Positions 42,706-51,612 of a stretch of 64,000 nt of DNA are shown here, in pieces. The DNA is taken from assembly GCA_963715625.1 (NCBI GenBank), contig OY970260.1, positions 2,046,001-2,110,000 on the forward strand, written 5' to 3'. Both the position numbers and the translations under genes were made by a program. Within the stretch, counting starts at the first letter, position 1; each line of letters starts with the position of its first letter. The notes beneath the pieces were generated by a model. The model had not been told where the DNA came from and ran no database searches. It was given only the letters and a program-made list of their open reading frames with translations. The stretch comes from VRUE01 sp963715625 (GTDB taxonomy: Bacteria > Actinomycetota > Thermoleophilia > Solirubrobacterales > 70-9).

Positions 42706-42984
42706 GTGACAAAGGCTGAGTTTCTGGACCAACTTGCAGGCGACGAGCGGCTGGGCAGCAAGAAAGCGGCCGGCGACGCGGTTGACGCGGTGCTCGACGC
42801 GATCACCGACACGCTGAGCGGCGGCGGCGAAGTCAGCTTCACCGGCTTCGGCAAATTCCACGTCGCCGAGCGCGGCCCCCGCCAGGGCGTCAACCCGCGC
42901 ACCGGCGAGCGGATCACGATCCCGGGGGGCAGGGTCCCGCGCTTCTCGGCCGGCTCGGCACTGAAGACCAAGGTCAAAGGCTGA
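42706..42984 (+). CDS. hup: HU-family DNA-binding protein
   Basis: 92 residues, short form without a basic tail. Nucleoid protein that bends DNA. MTKAEFLDQLAGDERLGSKK, then EVSFTGFGKFHVAERGPRQG and NPRTGERITIPGGRVPRFSA are the full HU signature. The GTG start has GGAGGAG 9 nt upstream. Confidence 0.95.
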   Translation: MTKAEFLDQLAGDERLGSKKAAGDAVDAVLDAITDTLSGGGEVSFTGFGKFHVAERGPRQGVNPRTGERITIPGGRVPRFSAGSALKTKVKG

Positions 42985-43055
42985 GCTCTGAGCCCGGACC
43001 CGCGAGCGTCACGGCCTGACTCTCGCGAAGCGGGGCCGGGCGAAGCCCAGTTGTC

Positions 43056-43943
43056 GTGACGAGACCCTTCGCGGACCGGCTTGCGGCGCTCGTCGAAGAG
43101 CGCCGCAGCCAGGTCTGCCTAGGCCTCGACCCCGATCCGTCGACGCTCGCCGGGCCCGGGCCCGGCGCTTCCCCCGGCGCCTCGGTCGCCGAGCGCGCGG
43201 CCGGGGCTGTTGCCGCGCACTGCCGCTCGCTGATCGAGCGGGCCGGCCCCGCCTGCGTCGCGGTCAAGCCCCAGCTCGCCTGCTTCGAGCGACTCGGGGC
43301 GCCCGGCTGGGCGGCCCTCGCGGACGCCTGCGCGGCAGCGCGGGAGGCCGGCCTGCTCGTCGTCGCCGACGGCAAGCGCGGCGACGTGCCGGTCACCGCG
43401 GCCGCCTACGCGCAGGCGCTGGTGGGGGAGACCCCGACCCCGTGGGGCCCGGTGCCCGGGCTCGGCGCCGATGCCTTCACGGCAAACCCGCTGCTCGGCA
43501 GCGACGCGCTGGAGCCGCTTGTGGATGCGGCCACGGCCGCCGGGGCGGGGGTCTTCGCCCTGGTGCGGACGAGCAATCCCGGCGCGGCCGAGGTGCAGGA
43601 CCTGCCGGCGCCGGAGCGGCCGCTGCACGAGCGCCTCGCGGCGCTCGTCGACGGGCTCTCCGGCCGGCTGCTGGGAGAGGGCGGGCTGAGCGGGATGGGC
43701 GCGGTGGTCGGCGCGACCGCTCCCGAGCACCTCGCCCGCCTGCGCTCGCTGATGCCCCGCTCGGTCTTCCTCGTCCCCGGGGTCGGAGCCCAGGGCGGCC
43801 GGCCGGAGCTGCTCGGGGCGGCCTTCGCGGCGGGGCCGGCCTCGGCCCTGGTCCCCGTCTCGCGCGGGATCGCCGCCGCCGCGGACCCGGCCGCCGCCGC
43901 CGAGGACCTCCGCGCCAGGGTTTGGGCCGCTTCAACCGAATAG
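43056..43943 (+). CDS. pyrF: Orotidine-5'-phosphate decarboxylase, type 2
   Basis: 295 residues. Last step of de novo UMP synthesis. VCLGLDPDPSTL at the N-terminus, the catalytic ADGKRGDVPVTAAAYAQALV block (Asp-x-Lys-x-x-Asp), FTANPLLGSDALEPLV, and the late FLVPGVGAQGGRPELL are typical of the type-2 (PyrF of actinobacteria) form, which is longer than the E. coli enzyme. GTG start. It stands apart from other pyr genes here. Confidence 0.93.
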   Translation: MTRPFADRLAALVEERRSQVCLGLDPDPSTLAGPGPGASPGASVAERAAGAVAAHCRSLIERAGPACVAVKPQLACFERLGAPGWAALADACAAAREAGLLVVADGKRGDVPVTAAAYAQALVGETPTPWGPVPGLGADAFTANPLLGSDALEPLVDAATAAGAGVFALVRTSNPGAAEVQDLPAPERPLHERLAALVDGLSGRLLGEGGLSGMGAVVGATAPEHLARLRSLMPRSVFLVPGVGAQGGRPELLGAAFAAGPASALVPVSRGIAAAADPAAAAEDLRARVWAASTE

Positions 43944-43951
43944 AACAACCG

Positions 43952-44004
43952 CCGCCGACGGGCCGATTTCACGCCATATAGGCGTATTCGAGGCCCATCG
44001 GCGG
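43952..44004. repeat. Palindromic element, family B, after pyrF
   Basis: Outer arms CCGCCGACGGGCC (43952-43964) and GGCCCATCGGCGG (43992-44004) with one mismatch, inner arms ACGCC/GGCGT around ATATA. It lies 8 bp after the stop codon. Confidence 0.6.
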
Positions 44005-44048
44005 GTGTTTACGATCTGGGCCTCCTATTCGACCACCAACCACGAGCA

Positions 44049-44366
44049 ATGAACAAGCGCACCTCAGCCTCGGCCCGGATCTTCGCGGCACTCGCCCTGA
44101 TCGCGGCCTTCGTCCTCGCGGCCCTCGTCCTCGGGGGCGCGCTCGGAGGCGGCTCGGACGGCTCTGGGGAGCGGAGGCAGGGCCGGCAGGCCTCGCAACG
44201 GGCCGAGCCCCGGAAGCGGGTGCCGGCCATCTACGAGATCGAGAGCGGAGACACCCTGGTGGCGATCGCCCACCGGACCGGGGTCCCCGTGGCGCGCATC
44301 GAGATGCTCAACCCCCAGGTCGACCCGCAGATCCTGATCGCAGGCGAAACGCTGAAGCTGCGGTGA
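44049..44366 (+). CDS. LysM-domain membrane-anchored protein
   Basis: 105 residues. A basic N-terminus and one transmembrane segment (IFAALALIAAFVLAALVLGG) anchor a C-terminal LysM domain (YEIESGDTLVAIAHRTGVPV ... LNPQVDPQILIAGETLKL) that would bind peptidoglycan. The stop overlaps the GTG of the D,D-carboxypeptidase gene (GTGA), so the two are probably co-translated and act together at the wall. Confidence 0.82.
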   Translation: MNKRTSASARIFAALALIAAFVLAALVLGGALGGGSDGSGERRQGRQASQRAEPRKRVPAIYEIESGDTLVAIAHRTGVPVARIEMLNPQVDPQILIAGETLKLR

Positions 44367-45624
44367 TCGTGCGCAGGGACCGCCCCGCGCACCGCTCCTT
44401 GGTGGCCGACGGGCCGATACGTCAGGTTCACCTTGACGTATCGGCCCGTCGGCGGGGCCTCCTCCTGCTCGGCTTGCTCACGGTTGCGCTGCTCCTCGTC
44501 CCGGCGGCAGCCGCGGGTCGGGGCCGCGCGTCGAGGCGCGCTCGTGGGCCCTGATCGACGCTCGCAGCGGTGACGTGCTCGTCTCCCACGCCGGCCGCCT
44601 GCGCCTGCCGATCGCCAGCACGACGAAGCTGATGACCGCCTACGTGGCGCTGCGCGAGCTGCCGCTCGACCGCATCGTGAGGGCGGCGCCCTACGAAGCG
44701 ATCTACGGCGAGTCGCTACTCGAACTGACGCCGGGCGAGCGGGTCAGCGTGCGCGACCTGCTCTACGGCCTGATCCTGCGCAGCGGCAACGACGCCGCCT
44801 ACGACCTCGCCCTCGCCGCCGCCGGCTCGGAGGCCCGTTTCGTCGCCGAGATGAACCGCTACGCGGCCGCCCTGGGCCTGGCCGACACTCACTACGCCAA
44901 CCCGATCGGGCTCGACGAGGAAGGCAACTACTCCAGCGCCCGCGACCTGGCGACGCTGACGCGGCGGTTGCTGCGCAACCCCGCCTTCGCCAGGATCGCC
45001 GATGCGCGCAGCGCCATGCTGCGGAGCCTGCGCCCCCCGCGCACGGTCGACACCCTCAACGACCTGCTCTACCGGGCGACCTGGGCCACCGGGGTGAAGA
45101 CCGGCCACACCTTCGGCGCCGCCTACGTCCTGGTCGGCTCCGGGCAGCGCGGCGGGGTGAGGCTGATCTCGGTCGTGATCGGGGCGCCGACCGAGACCGA
45201 GCGCGACCTCGCCAGCCTGCGCCTGCTCGAGTACGGCTTCTCCCGCTACGAGCGGCGGGTGCCGGTCCGGGCCGGGGAGGAGCTCGCCGAGCCCGCGGTT
45301 CGCTACCAGGGCGAGGAGCTGCCGCTGCGCGCCGCGCGCACGGTCGCCGTCGGCGTCCGCCCCGACCAGCGGCTCGGCCTCGCGGTGCGGGCGCCGCGCG
45401 AGGTCGACGGGCCGGTCCGGCGCGGAGCCGCGCTGGGGCTCGCGACCGTCTTCGTCGACGGCCGGCGGGCGGCCGCGGTGCCCCTGCGCACCGCCCGGGC
45501 GGTGCCCGCGGCGAGCGCCCTGGAGCGGGTGCGAAGCTTCGCCGATTCGGAGAAGATCCCGATCGCGATCGCCCTTTGCGTGATACTGGTCGGAGCAGTC
45601 ATGCTGAGGCGCCTTTCACGATGA
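44363..45624 (+). CDS. D-alanyl-D-alanine carboxypeptidase (PBP5-like), frameshift near N-terminus
   Basis: Trims the terminal D-Ala from peptidoglycan pentapeptides. The catalytic part (IASTTKLMTAYVALRELPLD with S-x-x-K, then the S-x-N box RSGNDAAYD, and the K-T-G box GVKTGHTFGAA) is read from about 44530 to 45624, ending in one membrane anchor (IPIAIALCVILVGAVML). The signal peptide (GLLLLGLLTVALLLVPAAAA) is in a different frame that starts at GTG 44363, so a -1 shift is needed near 44,520. A family B palindrome (44405-44453) lies in this N-terminal part. Either the gene is damaged, a one-base error exists, or a downstream start makes an unexported protein. Confidence 0.75.
44405..44453. 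repeat. Palindromic element, family B, in the carboxypeptidase N-terminus
   Basis: Perfect 20-bp arms (44405-44424 / 44434-44453; begins GCCGACGGGCCGATACGTCA) with loop GGTTCACCT. Confidence 0.85.
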
Positions 45625-46577
45625 TCCTCACGGTCACTCTCAACGCCGCGATCGACCGCACGGTCGCGGTGCCGAACTTCCGTCTCGGCCACCGGCACCG
45701 GGCCGTCGAGAGCCGCACCGTGGCCGGAGGCAAGGGGATCAACGTCGCCCGCGTCCTCAACCGGCTCGGCCGGCCGGTGATCGCCACCGGCTTCGCCGGC
45801 GGCCCTACCGGGAACCGGCTGCTGGGTCAGCTGCGCGAGGAGGCGGTGCTGACCGACTTCACCCCGATCGCCGCCGAGACCCGGATCAACATGGCGGTGA
45901 TCGACCCCACCTCCGGCGAGCAGACGGAGATCAACGAGCGCGGGGCCGCGGTCAGCCCCGAGGAGGTCGAGACGTTCGCCGCCCGCCTCGGCTACCTCGC
46001 CGAGGGGGCGAGACTCTGCGTGCTCGCCGGCACCCTGCCCCCCGGGGCGGGAGGGGATCTCTACGCGCGCCTCGTCAAGGACCTGGGCGAGCGCCGCGTC
46101 CCGGTCATCCTCGACTCCGAGGGGGAGGCGATGCTCGCCGGCCTGCGCGCAGGCGCCGCCATCGTCACGCCCAACGAGCGCGAGGCCGAGGAGCTGGTGG
46201 GGCAGGAGTTCGGCGACCGGCAGGACCTCGTGCACGGGCTCTCCGAACTGGTCCGCCTCGGTGCCCGGGAGGCCGCGATCACGCGACACGACGGCTGCGT
46301 GGCCGTGATCGGCGAGGGGCCGGAGCGGCGCTTCGTCGAGGTTCGCACCGAGCCGCTGGAGCCGGTCTCCACGGTCGGATCGGGCGACGCCTTCCTGGCC
46401 GGCTACGCCGCCGCTCGCTACGAGGGCCGGCCGGCCGAGGAGTGCCTCGCCTACGGCGTCGCCTGCGGGGCGGAGTCGACCCAGCACTTCGGCGCCGGCG
46501 TGGTCGACCGCAACCAGGTCGAGAGCCTCTTCGGCGAGGTCCACGTCCAGGGCTTGGAGGTCCCCGCCGAAGTGTAG
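45621..46577 (+). CDS. 1-phosphofructokinase-family sugar kinase
   Basis: 318 residues, PfkB fold. ILTVTLNAAIDRTVAVPNFR and RTVAGGKGINVARVLNRLGR are the N-terminal substrate and PfkB-1 motifs; the C-terminal VSTVGSGDAFLAGYAAA holds the G-x-G-D catalytic Asp. The family includes FruK, LacC and PfkB; no PTS genes lie nearby, so the substrate is uncertain. The ATG overlaps the previous stop (ATGA). Confidence 0.85.
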   Translation: MILTVTLNAAIDRTVAVPNFRLGHRHRAVESRTVAGGKGINVARVLNRLGRPVIATGFAGGPTGNRLLGQLREEAVLTDFTPIAAETRINMAVIDPTSGEQTEINERGAAVSPEEVETFAARLGYLAEGARLCVLAGTLPPGAGGDLYARLVKDLGERRVPVILDSEGEAMLAGLRAGAAIVTPNEREAEELVGQEFGDRQDLVHGLSELVRLGAREAAITRHDGCVAVIGEGPERRFVEVRTEPLEPVSTVGSGDAFLAGYAAARYEGRPAEECLAYGVACGAESTQHFGAGVVDRNQVESLFGEVHVQGLEVPAEV

Positions 46578-46610
46578 GCTGGGTTCTCAACGCCACCCTG
46601 GAGGACCTAA

Positions 46611-47816
46611 TTGGAGATCGACATCGGTCGGGGAAAGAAGGGGCGGCGCGCCTACGGATTCGACGACATCGCGATCGTCCCGTCGCGCCGCACACGCGAT
46701 CCCGACGACATTGACATCAGCTGGACCCTCGGCCCCTATCGCTTCGAGCTGCCGCTCGTCGCCTCGGCGATGGACGGCGTGGTCAGCCCCGACACCGCCG
46801 TGCTCGTCAATGAGCTGGGCGGTCTGGGCGTGCTGAACCTGGAGGGGATCTGGGCCCGCTTCGAGGACGCCGAGGAGCGGCTCGAGGCGATCGCCGCCGC
46901 GCCCGCGCACGAGGCGACGCGGATCATGCAGGAGATCTACACCGAGCCGGTCAAGCCCGAGCTGGTCGGCAAGCGGATCGCGGAGATCAAGGAGCGCGGC
47001 GCGGTCGCCTGCGGCTCGCTGACGCCGCAGAAGGTCCGCGAGCACTACGAGATCGCGGTCGAGGCGGGGATCGACATCCTCGTCATCCAGGGCACGGTGA
47101 TCTCGGCCGAACACGTATCGACCACGGTCGAGCCGCTCAACCTGAAGGAGTTCATCGCCGAGGTGCCGGTGCCGACCGTGGTCGGGGGCTGCGCCTCCTA
47201 CTCGACCGGCCTGCACCTGATGCGGACCGGCGCGGTCGGCGTCCTGGTCGGCGTCGGGCCGGGGGCGGCCTGCACGACCCGCGGGGTGCTCGGGATCGGG
47301 GTGCCGCAGGCGACCGCGATCGCCGACGTGGCGGCGGCCCGCTCGCAGCACATGCTCGAGACCGGCGAGTACGTCAACGTGATCGCCGACGGCGGAATGC
47401 GCACCGGCGGCGACGTCTCCAAGGCGATCGCCTGCGGGGCGGACTCGGTGATGGTCGGCTCGCCGCTGGCCCGCGCCAAGGAGGCGCCCGGCCGCGGTTT
47501 CCACTGGGGGATGGCGACCTTCCACCCCTCGCTGCCGCGCGGCACCCGGGTCACGACCAGGCAGGACGGCACGATGGAGGAGATCCTGCTCGGGCCGGCC
47601 CAGGAGAACGACGGCACCTTCAACCTGATGGGTGCGCTGAAGACCTCGATGGCCACCTGCGGCTACGAGGACATCCGCTCCTTCCAGCGGGCCGAGGTGA
47701 TGGTGGCTCCCGCTCTCATGAGTGAGGGCAAGAAGCTGCAGAATGAGCAGGCGGTCGGCATGGGGTCGAATGGAAGGGCGGCAGTAGCCACAGGAGTTGC
47801 GGTATCGGATGACTGA
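46611..47816 (+). CDS. guaB3: GuaB3-family IMP dehydrogenase-related protein
   Basis: 401 residues, no CBS domains. GRGKKGRRAYGFDDIAIVPS and VASAMDGVVSPDTAVLVNEL at the start, the catalytic loop VGVGPGAACTTRGVLGIGVP with the active Cys, and VIADGGMRTGGDVSKAIACG mark the GuaB3 branch typical of actinobacteria. Whether it makes XMP or acts as a related reductase is not settled by sequence. TTG start with GGAGG 7 nt upstream. It overlaps guaA by 8 nt, so both steps toward GMP are coupled. Confidence 0.88.
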   Translation: MEIDIGRGKKGRRAYGFDDIAIVPSRRTRDPDDIDISWTLGPYRFELPLVASAMDGVVSPDTAVLVNELGGLGVLNLEGIWARFEDAEERLEAIAAAPAHEATRIMQEIYTEPVKPELVGKRIAEIKERGAVACGSLTPQKVREHYEIAVEAGIDILVIQGTVISAEHVSTTVEPLNLKEFIAEVPVPTVVGGCASYSTGLHLMRTGAVGVLVGVGPGAACTTRGVLGIGVPQATAIADVAAARSQHMLETGEYVNVIADGGMRTGGDVSKAIACGADSVMVGSPLARAKEAPGRGFHWGMATFHPSLPRGTRVTTRQDGTMEEILLGPAQENDGTFNLMGALKTSMATCGYEDIRSFQRAEVMVAPALMSEGKKLQNEQAVGMGSNGRAAVATGVAVSDD

Positions 47817-49470
47817 GGGTCCCGGGGTGGTTGGGCCGGCGGGTCCTGTCGCTGCAGGGGACCCACCGCCCCCTGCGGTCGCTAAAGCGTCCTCGGGGGC
47901 GGTTCCCCCTACAGCGCCACCCCCCGGCAGGAACGCGGTGGAGGAGGTGCTGGTCCTCGATTTCGGGGGGCAGTACTCGCAGCTGATTGCTAGGCGGATT
48001 CGGGAGTGCGGCGTTTTCGCGGAGCTTTTGCCTTCAACGACGTCGGTCGCGGCCATCCGGGAGAGAGCTCCTAAGGGATTGGTGCTCTCCGGAGGGCCGG
48101 CTTCTGTTTATGAGGAGGGGGCTCCCGCCTTCCCCACGGAGCTGCTCGATCTGGGGATTCCGATGCTGGGGATCTGTTATGGGATGCAGGCGATGGTCCA
48201 GGCGCTGGGGGGGCGGGTCGAGGCGGCCGAGGCGGGGGAGTTCGGGCGCACCGACCTGACTCTGCGCGAGGGCGGCGGCCGGTTGCTGGCGGGGCTGCCG
48301 GAGGAGCAGCACTGCTGGATGAGCCATCGCGACGCGGTCTTCGAGCCGCCGGAGGGGTTCGCGGCGCTCGCCTCGAGCCCGGGGTCGCCGGTGGCGGCCT
48401 GCGAGTACCCCGACCGGGGGCTCTACGGGATCCAGTTCCATCCCGAGGTCGTCCACACGCCCTACGGGACCGAGATCCTGACGCGGTTCCTGCGCGACGT
48501 CGCCGGCTGCGAGCAGCAGTGGTCGCCGCAGTCGGTGATCGCCGAGCAGGTGGAGAAGATTCGCGCCCAGGTGGGGGAGGGGAGGGTGATCTGCGGCCTC
48601 TCCGGCGGCGTCGACTCCTCCGTTGCGGCGCTGCTCGTGCACAGGGCGATCGGCGAGCAGCTGACCTGCGTCTTCGTCGACCACGGCCTGATGCGCCTCA
48701 ACGAGGCCGAGCAGGTCGTCGCCGCCTTCGAGCAGTTCGGCATCCCGCTGGTCCACGTCGAGGCCGAGCAGCGCTTCCTGGCGAAGCTCGCAGGCCACGA
48801 CGAGCCCGAGCGCAAGCGCAAGATCATCGGCGAGGAGTTCATCCGCGTCTTCGAGGAGGAGGCGGCGAAGCTCGAGGACGCCGCCTATCTCGTGCAGGGG
48901 ACCCTCTACTCCGACGTGATCGAGTCGGGCGGGAGCGACGGCGCCGCCACGATCAAGTCCCACCACAACGTCGGCGGCCTGCCCGAGGACCTCGAGTTCG
49001 AGCTGGTCGAGCCGCTGCGGATGCTGTTCAAGGACGAGGTGCGGGCGGTCGGGGCCGAGCTTGGCCTGCCGGAGCGGATGGTCTGGCGCCAGCCCTTCCC
49101 GGGGCCGGGCCTGGCGATCCGCATCGTCGGCGGCGAGGTGACCAAAGAGCGGCTCGACATCCTGCGCGCCGCCGACGCGATCCTGCAGGAGGAGATCCGC
49201 GCCGCCGAGCTCTACCGCCAGCTCTGGCAGTCCTTCTGCGTGCTCCCGGTCGTGCGCTCGGTCGGCGTCCAGGGCGACGGGCGCACCTACGCCTACCCGG
49301 TGGTGATCCGGGCCGTCACCTCCGACGACGCGATGACCGCCGACTGGGCGCGGCTCCCCTACGACCTCCTGGAGCGGGTCTCGAACCGGATCATCAACGA
49401 GATCGCCGACGTCAACCGAGTCGCGCTGGATATCTCTTCGAAGCCGCCGGCGACGATCGAGTGGGAGTAG
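47809..49470 (+). CDS. guaA: GMP synthase (glutamine-hydrolysing)
   Basis: 553 residues. Converts XMP to GMP with glutamine amide. The class I amidotransferase domain has Cys123 (GICYGMQAM), and its His/Glu partners in GIQFHPEVVHT. The PP-loop SGGVDSSVAALLVHRA and the C-terminal dimer domain (QPFPGPGLAIRIVGGEVTKE, KPPATIEWE) are complete. It carries an extra N-terminal tail of about 40 Pro/Gly/Ala-rich residues before VLVLDFGGQYSQLIARR. Part of that tail is encoded by an inverted repeat (47865-47903). ATG 47809 overlaps guaB3. Confidence 0.95.
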   Translation: MTEGPGVVGPAGPVAAGDPPPPAVAKASSGAVPPTAPPPGRNAVEEVLVLDFGGQYSQLIARRIRECGVFAELLPSTTSVAAIRERAPKGLVLSGGPASVYEEGAPAFPTELLDLGIPMLGICYGMQAMVQALGGRVEAAEAGEFGRTDLTLREGGGRLLAGLPEEQHCWMSHRDAVFEPPEGFAALASSPGSPVAACEYPDRGLYGIQFHPEVVHTPYGTEILTRFLRDVAGCEQQWSPQSVIAEQVEKIRAQVGEGRVICGLSGGVDSSVAALLVHRAIGEQLTCVFVDHGLMRLNEAEQVVAAFEQFGIPLVHVEAEQRFLAKLAGHDEPERKRKIIGEEFIRVFEEEAAKLEDAAYLVQGTLYSDVIESGGSDGAATIKSHHNVGGLPEDLEFELVEPLRMLFKDEVRAVGAELGLPERMVWRQPFPGPGLAIRIVGGEVTKERLDILRAADAILQEEIRAAELYRQLWQSFCVLPVVRSVGVQGDGRTYAYPVVIRAVTSDDAMTADWARLPYDLLERVSNRIINEIADVNRVALDISSKPPATIEWE

Positions 49471-49604
49471 AGCTCACAGTTCCGGGGCCGATCCCGGCAG
49501 GGGTTCCACTTAACTTTTTTGCGAGGACGCGGCCGTGCCGGCCGCGCCTGAACAACGCAAAAAAGTACAAGGCGTTCCACCCCTGCCGGGATCGGCCCTG
49601 AGCT
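49471..49604. repeat. Long fold-back element, family E2, after guaA
   Basis: Starts right after the guaA stop. Outer perfect 20-bp arms (49485-49504 / 49579-49598; GGGCCGATCCCGGCAGGGGT), inner arms ACTTTTTTGCG/CGCAAAAAAGT (49513 / 49556) and a central GCGGCC/GGCCGC. Nested palindromes; no gene inside. The A/T-rich inner arms could also work as a terminator. Confidence 0.8.
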
Positions 49605-49623
49605 ACGCACGCACCGTTCGCCC

Positions 49624-50478
49624 ATGACATTTGCTGCCTCAATTGCGGCGCTCGGTCTTGTGCAGGCGGGGTTGGTGGCGCTGCCGGCGTCGCGACCGCT
49701 GCCGGCTTGGCTGGCGGGGCTGCGCAGCCGTTGGTGGGCGCTTGTGCCGGCGCTCTCGATCGTCGTCGTGGTCGGGGTCGTCAACTTCTACTCGGACTCG
49801 GCCACGGGGCTGACCTACCTTGCTCTGGTTGCCGTGCCGCCGCTGGCGGCCGTGGCTCTCGGCTGGCTGGTGCATGGTGCGCGCCCGGGATGGGCCCTGG
49901 TGGCGCTTGCCCTCTTCGCCCTTGCCTGGGCTGTGCCTGAGGCGCTGGCCGGCGAGGCTGCGGCCACGGCGCTCTCCGGCTTGGCCTGCGTTGCCCTCGG
50001 CTGGCTGCTGGTCAACGCCGTCGCGGCTCGCTGGCTGCGCTGGGGGATCTACGCGATGGCCGCGCTCGATGCCGCCCTGGTCGCCGCCGACCTCCTCCAG
50101 GGCCCCAGCGACGTGCTCAGCGCCGCCGCCCCCGCGGCCGACCTCCCGGCCCTGCAGGTCGCCAACTTCGGCGCGGCCCGCATGGGCTTCGGCGACCTCT
50201 TCGTCGCCGCCCTCGTCGGCTCCCTCCTCGCAAAACAGCCCGCCGACGGGCCTGAAACGTCCAAATATTGGACGCTTCAGGCCCGTCGGCAGTGGGTGGG
50301 GGCGGGGTTGGTGGTGGGGCTGGCGCTTGGGTTCGACCTGCTGTTCTTTGCGGTGGACACGCTGCCGGCGACCGTGCCGGTGGCGGTTGCGCTGGCGATC
50401 GTCACGCGGTTGACGTCGCCTGGAGACCCGAGAGCAGTCTCAGCCCGCCGCGGAGGCGGGGAGCGGGCTCAGCTGTAG
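49624..50478 (+). CDS. Multi-pass membrane protein, possible GxGD aspartyl protease
   Basis: 284 residues with about eight or nine hydrophobic segments. A conserved-looking pair of sites stands out: an Asp in the sixth helix (YAMAALDAALVAAD) and MGFGDLFVAALVG in the next, with LPATVP in the last. This arrangement resembles presenilin/SPP-like intramembrane proteases (D, GxGD, PAL), but the similarity is by eye and could be chance. A family B palindrome inserts about 16 codons (PADGPETSKYWTLQARRQ) in the loop after the GFGD helix. The stop overlaps the convergent peptidase gene by 10 nt. Confidence 0.6.
   Translation: MTFAASIAALGLVQAGLVALPASRPLPAWLAGLRSRWWALVPALSIVVVVGVVNFYSDSATGLTYLALVAVPPLAAVALGWLVHGARPGWALVALALFALAWAVPEALAGEAAATALSGLACVALGWLLVNAVAARWLRWGIYAMAALDAALVAADLLQGPSDVLSAAAPAADLPALQVANFGAARMGFGDLFVAALVGSLLAKQPADGPETSKYWTLQARRQWVGAGLVVGLALGFDLLFFAVDTLPATVPVAVALAIVTRLTSPGDPRAVSARRGGGERAQL
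50242..50290. repeat. Palindromic element, family B, inside the membrane-protein gene
   Basis: 23-bp arms with one mismatch (50242-50264 / 50268-50290; begins GCCGACGGGCCTGAA), loop ATA. In frame. Confidence 0.85.
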
Positions 50479-51404
50479 CGGTCCCATTTCTGCAGGTAGG
50501 GGAGCGGGTCGACCGGGCTGCCGCCCTCGTACCAGCCCGGGGCCGTCCAGATCTCGAAGTGGAGGTGGCAGGCGGTGGCGTCGCCGGTGTCGCCGACGAT
50601 GCCGATCGGCTGCGCGGTGCGGACCGTGTCGCCCGTTTTCAGCGGCGACGGTTCGGCCAGGTGCGCGTACATGAAGTCGAGCGAGGTGCCCTTGCCGTCG
50701 ATGACGACGTAGTTCCCGGCGGCGCTGTGGTAGCCGGAGTACTGCACCCGGCCGCCACGGGCGGCGACGATCGGCACGCCGCACTCGGCCATCACGTCTT
50801 GGCCCTGGTGGGTGTGGCCGGAGCGGCCGGCGCCGAAGACGGCGCCGCTGCCGCCGTAGTCGTGGGTGCCGAGGAGCGGGAAGGCGTAGGCGTAGAAGGC
50901 GAAGCCGAGGCTCGGCGCTTCCGAGGAGGTGGCGGGGCGGGCGGCGAGGGCGCCGGCCTGGGAGGAGACCTGAAACGTGTAGCGGCCGTTGGGGGCGGCA
51001 CGGCCGTCGTTCGTGGTCCCGTCCCAGCGGATCGCGGTCTCGGTCCCGGGGGCGACGTCGTTGCGGAAGAAGGTGCGGACGCCGGCGCCGGCCGCGTCGA
51101 CGACGTCGACGCGGATGTCGTTCTGCGCCTGGCTGCTGGCGATCGAGAAGCTCAGCTTGGGGTACCGGTAGCCGTAGTAGAAGGACTTGCGCGGCGTCGT
51201 CCTGGCCGAGACCAGGCGCAGGGGCCCGGCGCTGGGCGAGCCCGACGCCGGCGTGCCGCTGGGGCTGCCGGGCGGCGGCGGGCTGCCCGCCGCGGTCGGC
51301 GCCCCGCCGGTGGAGGCCGAGGCGCTGGTGGCGAGCAGCAGCGCGATCGCCGTGATCGCGAAATACGTTCCCGCCAGCCGAAGCTGGGTGCTCGTGCTTG
51401 CCAA
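50469..51404 (-). CDS. Secreted M23 (LytM-type) peptidase
   Basis: 311 residues. Signal peptide (LRLAGTYFAITAIALLLATS), a Pro/Ser-rich linker, an Ig-like region with FlgD-type sequence (VAPGTETAIRWDGTTNDGRA then APNGRYTFQV), and a C-terminal M23 domain with zinc ligands H in GHTHQGQDVMAECG and in the CHLHFEIW motif. It would cleave peptidoglycan cross-links. TTG start with GGGAG 4 nt upstream. Convergent with the membrane protein and divergent from rplM. Confidence 0.9.
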   Translation of the reverse strand: MASTSTQLRLAGTYFAITAIALLLATSASASTGGAPTAAGSPPPPGSPSGTPASGSPSAGPLRLVSARTTPRKSFYYGYRYPKLSFSIASSQAQNDIRVDVVDAAGAGVRTFFRNDVAPGTETAIRWDGTTNDGRAAPNGRYTFQVSSQAGALAARPATSSEAPSLGFAFYAYAFPLLGTHDYGGSGAVFGAGRSGHTHQGQDVMAECGVPIVAARGGRVQYSGYHSAAGNYVVIDGKGTSLDFMYAHLAEPSPLKTGDTVRTAQPIGIVGDTGDATACHLHFEIWTAPGWYEGGSPVDPLPYLQKWDRYS

Positions 51405-51612
51405 CTTGCTCCCTCTTCCCTTCGCCTACGGAGTTAGCTGTCGGGCTCGCGCTGAAAGAGATGCGCTACGACCTTTTCGGCCGATTCGCCCCGGGAACCT
51501 GCAACGGCTCCTGCGGTTCCTCCGCTCCCAGCCACCGGTGTGGCCGGGATTCGGCACTCTTGGCACTGCTGGCGCGGCAGTATAGCCACGCGCACGGCTG
51601 GAGTCCCCTATC

